NCBI GenBank assembly: GCA_963664605.1
Contig: OY761536.1
Coordinates: forward strand, 62,001 to 126,000
DNA length: 64,000 nt
Direction of reading: 5' to 3'
Source: JAHOYW01 sp963664605
GTDB taxonomy: Bacteria; Verrucomicrobiota; Lentisphaeria; Victivallales; Victivallaceae
The notes under the pieces were generated by a model that saw nothing but the letters and a program-made list of their open reading frames with translations, ran no database searches and was not told where the DNA came from. Within the stretch, counting starts at the first letter, position 1. Each line of letters begins with the position of its first letter. A program made the translations under genes and the position numbers. Below are positions 19,018-26,637 of the stretch, in pieces.

Positions 19018-21228
19018 ATGAATGCAAAAATAAATTATAAAGATGGACTTCCGCAGGTCGAAATCGACGGAAAAATCGTTAACGCCTTGAGTTACACTTC
19101 GCATGGCCCGCAAAAACCCGCATTGGATCGAGCTGTCAGATCAGGTATCAAAATATTTTTTGTGCCACTCGCAGCTGGAATGCCGGAAATTGGAATTGGA
19201 GACGGTTGGCAAAACTTTGACAGGCTTCTATGGTCAGGTGAGAACAAATACGATTTTCAGGTGTTTGATTTGTACTTGGATATGCTCATGGAACATAAAG
19301 AACAAATCTATATTATTCCACGAATCGAAATCATAACTCCCCTTTGGTTCGCTGATAAATATCCTGAAGAGTTGATTGGTTTCGAAAACATTCCCTATGC
19401 GAAAACCGCAAATTGTACAAAGAATAAAGGCCATCGCCGTCATGCCTCATTCGCTTCAAAGCCATGGAAAAGCGCAACTCAGGATTATATTAATGCGATG
19501 ATCGAACACGTTCAAAAGGGACCTTTCGCAGACCGGGTGATTGGATATATGATCAACACTGGAGGGACGGAGGAGGCAATTCATTGGGGCGTTCAGGAGG
19601 GGTTGGTGGGAGATTTTTCCAAGCCGGGTATTGAGGGCTTTCGACAGTGGTTGAGTGAAAAGTACAAAGATGACCGTGCATTACAGCAAAGTTGGAATCA
19701 ATCAGATGTAACCCTGTCAACAGTTGAACTTCCCCCATACACGGAACGCTGCTCTGGTTCGCTTGGTGAGTTGAAAGATCCCGCAAGGGATATGCGTTCC
19801 ATCGACTACGGAGCGTTTTTGAGTGATCTCATGGTCGATTATATTTTGGAATATATGGGAAAGGCTCGTGAAAAAGTAGGTGACGATAAATTGCTGGGAA
19901 TGTTCTACGGCTACTGCATGTGGGAAAGCGGCATGGTAAATGGTACTCCAGCCAAAGGGCATTGCGCTTTACAGCAAATGTTGGAAGCGAAAGAAATCGA
20001 CTTTATTACAGGAATCACTAGTTATCACAACCGTCAACTTGGAGGACCGGGTAGTTTTATGCTTCCTCCGCAAACTATGCATCTTCATCATAAAATTCTA
20101 TGGACGGAAGAAGACCTGCGTACCCATATTGGAAATTCCGGACATAATGGAGATAAACTTTCCAGTGGCGCTGACTCTTCTATCTCAATATACCGCCGTC
20201 AATTCGCCCAACGATTGACCAATAATACACAGTCATGGTACTTCGACATGTTCGGAGGCTGGTATGATTGCGATGAGTTCGAGGAGGAATTTAAAAAGCA
20301 GGCTGAAATCATCGAAAATTCTATCCATAAAGACACCTCATCCTGTGCTGAGGTCGCCTGTATCGTGTCTGAGTTCAGCCCTCTCTATCATAGACATTAT
20401 GGAACAATGAACGTCCATGGCAAAGGCGCTGAAATATTTAAGCAGTATTGCGATACGGTAACCGAAGATCTGTATCGTTCAGGACTCGCTGTGGACTGGT
20501 ATTTGTCAAGTGATATGGGCGCAGTTGATTTTTCTCAGTACAAGGTTGTCTATTTCTTTAATTTTGATGTAGCTACGGAAGAGGAAAGGAAAGCGGTTGA
20601 ATCGCTCAAGAGCAATAATCGAACGTTAGTGTTTCTTTGGGCTCCAGGATATATGAGTCCCCATAGCTATGGTGTTGAACAAGTGGAAGCTTTAACTGGA
20701 ATTCGCATGAGCGATAAAACGTTGAAAGCTCCGGCGAAAGTGAAAATAACAGACTATATGACTCCTATGACATGCGAGATGGAAACAACTACGAGTTTAG
20801 GAACGGATATGGTGTATTCTCCCTTGCTCATCATCGAAGATGAGGATGCAACGGTGTTTGGGCGCTGGATATTCAACGACGCTCCGGCTTCCGCCTTTAA
20901 ACGCTTCCCTGAATGGACATCCGTCGTCTTGGGTACTGGTACCAGCGACAGATATTTGATGCGAGCTGTTTTTAAAGACGCTGGCTGCGTTGTCAGGTGT
21001 GACAATAATGACATTGTCATGGAAAATAAATCTTATATAGCCCTGCACACATTCGGTCCTGGCCCACATCTCATATATATGCCGGAATGCGAAGCGCTTA
21101 TCAATCTTTTTACGGACGAGATTATCGAAGTCGTTGATGGTTACGCTCATGCTGGTTTGAGTGGAGGATATCGTACGCTGGTATTCGAAAAGAAGTATAA
21201 GCAATTTGGAAAAATAAATGATAACTAA
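19018..21228 (+). CDS. GH42-like beta-galactosidase family protein
   Basis: 736 residues, no signal peptide. A TIM barrel in the first ~400 residues (PRIEIITPLWFADKYPEEL, GYMINTGGTEEAIHWG) is followed by a trimerisation-like Rossmann domain (SGLAVDWYLSSDMGAVDF, YKVVYFFNFDVATEEER) and a C-terminal beta domain. WTEEDLRTH places Glu364 as probable nucleophile, and the GGTEE segment is a candidate acid/base site although the usual NE pair is not obvious. The ribosome site is weak. The 62-bp gap from the gene before and the same strand suggest co-transcription. Divergence from classical GH42 leaves the sugar specificity open. Confidence 0.75.
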   Translation: MNAKINYKDGLPQVEIDGKIVNALSYTSHGPQKPALDRAVRSGIKIFFVPLAAGMPEIGIGDGWQNFDRLLWSGENKYDFQVFDLYLDMLMEHKEQIYIIPRIEIITPLWFADKYPEELIGFENIPYAKTANCTKNKGHRRHASFASKPWKSATQDYINAMIEHVQKGPFADRVIGYMINTGGTEEAIHWGVQEGLVGDFSKPGIEGFRQWLSEKYKDDRALQQSWNQSDVTLSTVELPPYTERCSGSLGELKDPARDMRSIDYGAFLSDLMVDYILEYMGKAREKVGDDKLLGMFYGYCMWESGMVNGTPAKGHCALQQMLEAKEIDFITGITSYHNRQLGGPGSFMLPPQTMHLHHKILWTEEDLRTHIGNSGHNGDKLSSGADSSISIYRRQFAQRLTNNTQSWYFDMFGGWYDCDEFEEEFKKQAEIIENSIHKDTSSCAEVACIVSEFSPLYHRHYGTMNVHGKGAEIFKQYCDTVTEDLYRSGLAVDWYLSSDMGAVDFSQYKVVYFFNFDVATEEERKAVESLKSNNRTLVFLWAPGYMSPHSYGVEQVEALTGIRMSDKTLKAPAKVKITDYMTPMTCEMETTTSLGTDMVYSPLLIIEDEDATVFGRWIFNDAPASAFKRFPEWTSVVLGTGTSDRYLMRAVFKDAGCVVRCDNNDIVMENKSYIALHTFGPGPHLIYMPECEALINLFTDEIIEVVDGYAHAGLSGGYRTLVFEKKYKQFGKINDN

Positions 21229-21249
21229 AGTCCAATTACAAAAAATATT

Positions 21250-21384
21250 TATAATATCGGACACTTCCATTCTGCCAGGGTTCCGATACGACACGAACTC
21301 TATAACGGCGAAACAAATTACCTGTTTGTTCTGGATGTTATTAAAAAATCCGGTTATGCGGTGAAAGTTTACGCAAAATGTTAA
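21250..21384 (+). pseudogene. C-terminal fragment of an unidentified protein
   Basis: A 44-codon open stretch ending in TAA (21382-21384) reads YNIGHFHSARVPIRHEL, then NYLFVLDVIKKSGYAVKVYAKC. It has no start codon or ribosome site in frame, yet looks protein-like. It fills most of the 190-bp gap between the GH42-like gene and the DUF4082 gene. It is most easily read as the tail of a deleted gene. I do not recognise the family. Confidence 0.45.
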
Positions 21385-21418
21385 AGTATCTTTCTAACAA
21401 CAAAACGGGAGTTTAAAA

Positions 21419-22009
21419 ATGAAAGATTTCAAAAGAAGTGCAATGCTGTTTTTACTCGGAATTCTAGTTACAGCTACATGTTATGGGGATAACAAACAAA
21501 CTGATAAAAAAGCATCCCCTAAACAATCAAAATCTCGAGCCTGCCAGGGAGGTATCTTCTTTGCAAATACGAAACCTGCGAGTGAAGCTAATGGAAAATA
21601 TGAATTAGGCCTTAAATTCCATGTGGATGAGTCCGGCAAAATTCAGGCGTTTTGTTTTTATCAAGCGAAAAATGAAAAAGGACCTCATATATTTAAACTT
21701 TGGAGCAGTGACGGGAAAAAACTTTTGGAAGTAAATATCAATGCTATTGAAAAAAATGGATGGGTAAATATTCCATTAGAAAAACCTTTTGCAGTTTCAG
21801 CTAATACAGAATATATTGTTTCATATGCTTGCAACAATGCCTATACAGCAACTCCAAATGTGTTCAGCGCCCCGATAAAAAAAGATGGAATTCAGGCAAT
21901 CTCCGGATTATATAGTCGGAATACTTCCGGGGAAAAAGCTCCTGATAAGACCTTTAAAGGAATGCATTATTTTATTGATATTGTTTTTTCTAAGGATATG
22001 CAAAAATGA
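21419..22009 (+). CDS. Secreted DUF4082 domain protein
   Basis: 196 residues: signal peptide (about 1-23, ending TCYGD), a short Lys/Ser-rich linker, then a single DUF4082 domain (about 40-195) with GIFFANTKPAS, FKLWSSDGKKLLEVN, TEYIVSYACNNAY and GMHYFIDIVF. DUF4082 domains are beta-sandwich modules attached to surface carbohydrate-active enzymes; a binding role is likely but unproven. The stop overlaps the next start by 4 bp (ATGA), so the two are translationally coupled. The domain is very similar to the C-terminal domain of that next protein, indicating local duplication. Confidence 0.85.
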   Translation: MKDFKRSAMLFLLGILVTATCYGDNKQTDKKASPKQSKSRACQGGIFFANTKPASEANGKYELGLKFHVDESGKIQAFCFYQAKNEKGPHIFKLWSSDGKKLLEVNINAIEKNGWVNIPLEKPFAVSANTEYIVSYACNNAYTATPNVFSAPIKKDGIQAISGLYSRNTSGEKAPDKTFKGMHYFIDIVFSKDMQK

Positions 22010-23343
22010 TAAATATCAAAAGATGGTTAATGAATTCTTTAATTAGTGCTTCTTTATGTTTTTCTAGTTACGGTGCTCTTACAAACCCTAAGGATGTTGC
22101 TTTTAAATCAGAATTAGACGGCAGTAAGCAATATTATATGGAAATGCTCCCATCGGACTTTGATCAAAATAAAAAATATAACCTGATAATAGGCCTGCAT
22201 GGACATGGCTCTGACCGTAAACAATTCGCCTTTGATAAACGCTCGGAGTGTGCGTCTTTTAGAATGTTTGCAGAAAAACATAATATGATTGCAGTAAGCC
22301 CTGATTACCGTGCCAAAACTTCATGGATGGGACCTGCCGCCGAAGCTGATTTAGTGCAAATCATAAAAGAACTTAAAACTAAATACAAAATAAACAAAGT
22401 GTTCCTGGTTGGAGCTTCAATGGGGGGAGCTTCCGTTCTTACTTTTACCGCCCTGCATCCGAATATGGTTGACGGCGTTACCTCAATGAACGGCTTAGCC
22501 AACCATGTCGAATATACGCGGTTTCAGGAAGCTATAGCTAAATCTTTTGGTGGAACAAAAACCGAAGTTCCTCAAGAGTACAAAAAAAGAAGTGTGGAGT
22601 ATTATCCTGAAAAATTTACTATGCCAATTGCTCTTACGGTTGGTTGTAAAGATAATATTGTTCCGCCGGGAAGTGTAATAAAGCTGGCTGAAGCTTTAAA
22701 AAAGAATAAACAGAAAGTTTTGCTGATAAAACGTCCGCAAGGAGGACACTCTACCAGCTTTAAGGATGCCATGGCGGCAATGGAATTTATGCTTACAGGT
22801 ATAGCTCCAAAAAAATCAACAAAAAACAAAGTTAAATTTAACCAATCGAAAGCCATTGCAGTTAAATCTGAAGTACAATCTGGAAAGGGGGGAATCTTCT
22901 TTGCTAATACGAAACCCGCGGTTGAGGCAAAAGGCAAATATGAATTAAGTTTGAAATTTTACGTTGAAAAACCGGGAACTGTAAAATCCATTTGTTTTTA
23001 TAAAGCGAAAAATGAAAAAGGACCACATACGTTCAGGCTCTGGGATACTAATGGCGATCTGCTTCTTGTCGTCAATGCCGCTGCAACGGAAAAAAGCGGC
23101 TGGCTCGATGTGCCTCTGGTAAAGCCTTTCAAACTTGCCGCCAGCACGGAATACATAATTTCATATGCCTGCAGCAAAGCTTATCCGGCAACTCCGAATG
23201 TGTTTAGAGCTCCAATCAAAAAAGATGGAATCATGGCACTTTCCGGTCATTACAGCAGGGACGTTTCAGGGGAAAAATATCCGGATAGAACATATAAAGA
23301 AATGAATTATTTCATAGATATTATTTTTTCCTGCCGGAATTGA
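22006..23343 (+). CDS. Secreted alpha/beta-hydrolase (esterase) with C-terminal DUF4082 domain
   Basis: 445 residues with a signal peptide (about 1-24, ending SYGAL). The hydrolase domain (about 25-265) has the nucleophile elbow GASMGG (Ser138), Asp216 in GCKDNIVPP and His248 in GGHSTSF, a complete Ser-Asp-His triad of the feruloyl/acetyl-xylan or polyhydroxybutyrate-depolymerase type. After a Lys/Asn-rich linker a DUF4082 domain fills about 290-445 (GIFFANTKPAVEAKGKYEL, YFIDIIFSC). It probably removes acyl groups from the glycan outside the cytoplasm. It overlaps the single-domain DUF4082 gene by 4 bp. Confidence 0.85.
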   Translation: MINIKRWLMNSLISASLCFSSYGALTNPKDVAFKSELDGSKQYYMEMLPSDFDQNKKYNLIIGLHGHGSDRKQFAFDKRSECASFRMFAEKHNMIAVSPDYRAKTSWMGPAAEADLVQIIKELKTKYKINKVFLVGASMGGASVLTFTALHPNMVDGVTSMNGLANHVEYTRFQEAIAKSFGGTKTEVPQEYKKRSVEYYPEKFTMPIALTVGCKDNIVPPGSVIKLAEALKKNKQKVLLIKRPQGGHSTSFKDAMAAMEFMLTGIAPKKSTKNKVKFNQSKAIAVKSEVQSGKGGIFFANTKPAVEAKGKYELSLKFYVEKPGTVKSICFYKAKNEKGPHTFRLWDTNGDLLLVVNAAATEKSGWLDVPLVKPFKLAASTEYIISYACSKAYPATPNVFRAPIKKDGIMALSGHYSRDVSGEKYPDRTYKEMNYFIDIIFSCRN

Positions 23344-23439
23344 CTTATTTATACTGACTGAGAAAATGGGAATTCTTTCATCAAAAAAGTACCAGTGGAA
23401 TAACCATTGGGGAAATATCTAAACTAAAGGGATCTCTTC

Positions 23440-24831
23440 ATGAATATAGTATTTGTCGGTGGTGGTTCATTGCGTCTGCTCCCAATTATTCGCGGAATAT
23501 TCAAACATCACAAGGGAATTTTTAAAAGTGGAGAAATCCGTTTAGTGGATCTGGACGTATCCAGAGCAGAGCTGGTTGGCAAGATGATTATGAAAACCCC
23601 GGAATATCAGCAAGTTTCAACCTGCAGAATTTGCTGGAGTTGTGACCTTGATGAAATGCTCAAGGGTGCCGATATTCTGTATGTCACTATGGCAATCGGC
23701 AGCCGTCTTAATTTTATGAAAGGCGAGCAAGCCTGCCGTAAACTCGGTTTTATCGGTTCAGACCAGCTCTCGCCGCTTGGCGCCGTTCTTTCATTGATTG
23801 GGGGGACTGTCATTTTGAATTTTGCTCGCAAAATGGAGCAACATTGTCCCAATGCTCAAATGCTGATCTTTGCCAATCCTGTCGCGGTTTACAGTGCTAT
23901 AGTCAACAACCACACCAATATTAAAGCTTTAGGAATATGCGGAGGTTATGCCAACCACAGCTACGACCTAACCAGAATAATTTTCGGAAAGGATGAGCGT
24001 CGGGAGGGTTATGATATCAACGTCGCCGGGGTGAATCATTGTTCACTTATCCTGAGCGGCACCTATAATAACGCGGATATCTTCGGCCTCCTTAAAAAAT
24101 CATTGACACCCGGCTGGAAGCCTCCGGAAACTTGTTCCCCGCTCCTTAAATTTGTTTTATATAAACTTGTTGAAATGTATAAAAGATTCGACAGTATAGT
24201 TTTTTCAACTGAACCGGACGGATTCGCGCATCTGTTCCATGAGGAATGTCTAAATAAATTTCAAGAGCTGTCTGGTTGGAGTGTTAAAACGGAAGCGGAA
24301 CTGAAAGCCGAAGTCACCAAGGAGAAGCTGGCTATTCAGGCGGTATACGATGAATATAGAAAAAATATTAAAGAAAATCTTGACGATGAATTCTGGAATA
24401 GAAGTTTTGAACAGGATCAATATTTCGGTTTAAACGATATAGATGTAAGCTTGCCGATACTTAAGGCGATTGCTGGTTTGGGGACTGAAAAAATTGTTGC
24501 GAGCCAGCCCAATAATGGGGCTGTTGCTGGTTTTAAGGAACGAACGGTTTTGGAATATTCAATACTGCTTAATGAAGACGGCGCAATACCAGCGGGGAGA
24601 TTTGAAATACCAGATGTCTACCATGGTTTAATGAGTTCGCTAGCCACACACCAGACACTTCTGGCTGACGCGATTGCCGCCTGCAATCCAAAAATTTTGG
24701 CAGAAGCTTTCTATTCGTATCCTATACTCCAAAATTATCGTTCTTCAAGGCAGGTTTTTTCCGAATTAATGAATATCTTTGCGGGAGAATACCCTGAAGA
24801 GCTGAAAAAAGTAGAATTATTCCTGCAATAA
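23440..24831 (+). CDS. GH4 family NAD-dependent glycosidase
   Basis: 463 residues, cytoplasmic. The N-terminal Rossmann motif VFVGGGSLRLLP binds NAD; Cys167 (GICGGY) and His200 (VNHCSL) match the metal ligands of GH4 enzymes, which cleave glycosides by an oxidation-elimination mechanism needing NAD and Mn. The C-terminal half carries further family features (YHGLMSSLATHQTLLADAI). GH4 includes alpha-galactosidases, alpha-glucosidases, alpha-glucuronidases and 6-phospho-glycosidases; specificity is not evident. AAGGG lies eight bases ahead of the ATG. It ends the series of catabolic genes before a scar region. Confidence 0.88.
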   Translation: MNIVFVGGGSLRLLPIIRGIFKHHKGIFKSGEIRLVDLDVSRAELVGKMIMKTPEYQQVSTCRICWSCDLDEMLKGADILYVTMAIGSRLNFMKGEQACRKLGFIGSDQLSPLGAVLSLIGGTVILNFARKMEQHCPNAQMLIFANPVAVYSAIVNNHTNIKALGICGGYANHSYDLTRIIFGKDERREGYDINVAGVNHCSLILSGTYNNADIFGLLKKSLTPGWKPPETCSPLLKFVLYKLVEMYKRFDSIVFSTEPDGFAHLFHEECLNKFQELSGWSVKTEAELKAEVTKEKLAIQAVYDEYRKNIKENLDDEFWNRSFEQDQYFGLNDIDVSLPILKAIAGLGTEKIVASQPNNGAVAGFKERTVLEYSILLNEDGAIPAGRFEIPDVYHGLMSSLATHQTLLADAIAACNPKILAEAFYSYPILQNYRSSRQVFSELMNIFAGEYPEELKKVELFLQ

Positions 24832-25002
24832 TATGATTTAACACCAGTTCGCAATAATTGCCTCTGGAGTGATTATCAATAAGAATATTTACAAAATGAG
24901 GCAAATTATGTATTTTAACAAATTGTAATATTCCGGCGAAAGCACGACAGAGTTGTCTGAATGTTAACCGCAACCGAAACCAAGATGTAATTTTTTATAC
25001 AC

Positions 25003-25038
25003 AGTCTCATCCATGCGTTTAGTCACATGGATGAGACT
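25003..25038. repeat. Perfect 13-bp inverted repeat
   Basis: AGTCTCATCCATG (25003-25015) and CATGGATGAGACT (25026-25038) form a perfect stem with a 10-nt loop. There is no T-run directly after it on either strand, so it is not a classic terminator. It lies between the GH4 gene and the IS66 remnant and could still end transcription or mark a former element end. Confidence 0.6.
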
Positions 25039-25088
25039 TCAATCACGCGGCTTTCCATTTGAAGCCTGCTTCTTTCAAAATAGAATTT

Positions 25089-25339
25089 TTATTTCTGAGG
25101 CGGAGCCCAGTTTTGGGGTAGAAGTTCGGCAAAGCGTTTATGTGGATGAGAATTAATCCTAGTCAGGACATCTTTGAGGTATTCAAACGGATTGATTTTA
25201 TTGGCTTTGCAAGTGGCGATCAGGCTCATGAATATGGCCGCGGTTTCACCGCCGCGTTCGCTGCCAACAAAAAGAAAATTCTTTTTCGATAAGGTCACTG
25301 GCCGAATATTTCTTTCGGCCAAATTATTATCCGGCTTGA
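25089..25339 (-). mobile_element. IS66-type transposase C-terminal remnant
   Basis: Reading on the minus strand from about 25339: KPDNNLAERNIRPVTLSKKN, then GSERGGETAAIFMSLIATCK and FEYLKDVLTRINSHPHKRFA, ending LLPQNWAPPQK and TAA. This is the well-conserved C-terminal part of IS66 transposases (the LAERNIRP and GSERGG motifs). Only about 80 residues remain; the catalytic DDE region and the accessory IS66 genes are absent. The upstream edge meets the GH1 remnant directly. It cannot move by itself. Confidence 0.85.
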
Positions 25340-25425
25340 TTCATGTTGACTTCGAAACCAAAAAACGAACTCTGAAGGATTCCGCATTCTGGTACCATGA
25401 TGTAATCAGAGCCAATGGACTATAG
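25333..25425 (+). pseudogene. 3' remnant of a GH1 beta-glucosidase gene
   Basis: The frame ending at TAG 25423-25425 reads GLIHVDFETKKRTLKDSAFW then YHDVIRANGL. This matches the invariant C-terminus of family GH1 beta-glucosidases, which typically reads GLVYVDYETQKRTPKDSAYW. Only about 30 codons survive, and the break coincides with the start of the IS66 remnant on the other strand, so insertion or deletion removed the rest. Confidence 0.75.
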
Positions 25426-25656
25426 CTGTCCACAATGCTGGAAAAACTGGTAAAGATGTGGCGTCTTTGGAATGATTATAAAATAGGTGAATTTTACTTA
25501 GAGTTCTTGGAAAACGGCTTGATTTCTTTGTAACGTTCCGGCGAATTCGAAACAACCGAAACCAACAATTGGGGATATATCTACCTCATTATATTCTTTA
25601 GTAATCTCAATATGAGTATTGTTCTATTTCAAGCGACTTTAATTATGCCAAATGTA

Positions 25657-26514
25657 TTATGAATCTAAAAATAAGAGCTTTCTATATGAGCGGGGGCTTG
25701 TCCCCGTAACTTTCTTGAAAGTGCGGGAAAAATAATTACTGTCTGAAAAGCCGGTTTTTATAGCAATTTCCGATATATTCAAAGTACTGTTGATTAACAT
25801 TTCCTGTGCTCTGGAGATTCTTACAGATATGATGTAGTTTACCGGGGATATGTTAAATGCTTTCTTGAACATACGGTAAAGAGTTATTTCCGACATAAAA
25901 GCTTTTTGAGCCAGATCCGCAATAGTAATGTTATGTTGGTAGTTTGTTTCAATATAGCTGATAACTTCACTCAAATACAGAATGCTCATTTGTTCCGGTA
26001 TTGCAGTTTTAGTATAGCTGCGGGCAATAAAACCTGTGATTTGCATAAAATACGAAACTGCCATAAAAAAAGCTTCAGGGTTCCCTGAATTAAGCTCTTT
26101 ATCCATAGTATTTATCATTTTCTTTATATACTCAAGTTTACTGCTGCTTAAGTGCAGCCGGCTTTTAAATCCATGCTGCTGACGCATCGCCGGCTCTACT
26201 TCAAAGAAGGCATGATAGCCAGGCGAATTACTTAAATTATAGAGAGGCAGATTTAAACATTCCGGGATATATAATACGTTAATTAGTTTAAGGTTTCTAG
26301 TATTGCTATATGCGTGTTTGGTTCCAGGTTTTATGAGAAAAATATCCCCCTCGCTGATATGGTATTTTTCGTCAGCAGTATAATGGGTCCCCTCCCCACC
26401 GGAAATAACGACCAGTTCATAAAAATCATGTTCATGGAGACTTACGGCTTTCTGTTCATCCATGTGTAAAATTTTAATGGGAATGTCTTCCTGAAAATAT
26501 AAGTGCCTTTTCAT
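25657..26514 (-). CDS. AraC-family transcriptional regulator
   Basis: 285 residues. N-terminal cupin sensor domain (about 15-95, with HEHDFYELVVISGGEGTHY and EGDIFLIKPGTKHAY) and a C-terminal double helix-turn-helix (about 185-280: ITIADLAQKAFMSEITLYRM and ISEIAIKTGFSDSNYFSRTF, ending GTSPRSYRK). It is transcribed away from the GH106-like gene, and their promoters lie back to back at 26548-26613. It most probably senses a sugar released by that enzyme and activates its gene. Start chosen at the ATG at 26514. Confidence 0.9.
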   Translation of the reverse strand: MKRHLYFQEDIPIKILHMDEQKAVSLHEHDFYELVVISGGEGTHYTADEKYHISEGDIFLIKPGTKHAYSNTRNLKLINVLYIPECLNLPLYNLSNSPGYHAFFEVEPAMRQQHGFKSRLHLSSSKLEYIKKMINTMDKELNSGNPEAFFMAVSYFMQITGFIARSYTKTAIPEQMSILYLSEVISYIETNYQHNITIADLAQKAFMSEITLYRMFKKAFNISPVNYIISVRISRAQEMLINSTLNISEIAIKTGFSDSNYFSRTFKKVTGTSPRSYRKLLFLDS

Positions 26515-26547
26515 GATTTGTTTTCTCTTATTTATATGTTTGAAAGA

Positions 26548-26576
26548 ATAATGCTTGTTTTTGTAATAATTGTCAA
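26548..26576 (-). promoter_or_regulatory. Promoter of the AraC regulator
   Basis: On the minus strand TTGACA (26576-26571) and CATTAT (26553-26548) are separated by 17 bp. It lies about 35 bp upstream of the AraC start. The -35 box is 8 bp from that of the divergent GH106 promoter, so one bound regulator could affect both. Confidence 0.6.
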
Positions 26577-26584
26577 GGTTATAA

Positions 26585-26613
26585 TTGAAAAAAGTATTAA
26601 ATTTATATATAAT
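26585..26613 (+). promoter_or_regulatory. Promoter of the GH106-like gene
   Basis: TTGAAA (26585-26590), a 17-bp spacer and a perfect TATAAT (26608-26613). Transcription would start close to 26620, leaving a leader of only about 20 nt that contains the AGGAG ribosome site at 26629-26633. Confidence 0.7.
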
Positions 26614-26637
26614 ACTTTAAAAATAACCAGGAGTTTT

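Larger units (their letters stand above)
24923..25565. repeat. Direct repeats bracketing a scar region
   Basis: TTGTAA-nn-TTCCGGCGAA occurs at 24923-24940 and 25528-25545, and AACCGAAACCAA at 24972-24983 and 25554-25565, in the same order and orientation. In both copies TTGTAA ends a short reading frame with Leu-stop. The repeats enclose an inverted repeat, an IS66 remnant and a GH1 remnant. They could be duplicated gene 3' ends or the product of insertion and deletion. A 32-codon open frame at 25435-25533 (MLEKLVKMWRLWNDYK) lies inside and is not recognised. The region 24832-25656 contains no intact gene. Confidence 0.55.

Noticed and set aside
22006..23343. Acyl-peptide hydrolase or dienelactone hydrolase assignment
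   Set aside because: The signal peptide, GASMGG elbow and DUF4082 tail fit a secreted carbohydrate esterase better.
26503..26637. N-terminal extension of the GH106-like gene
   Set aside because: It would contain the divergent promoters and overlap the AraC start; the AGGAG site supports the ATG at 26638 or 26641.
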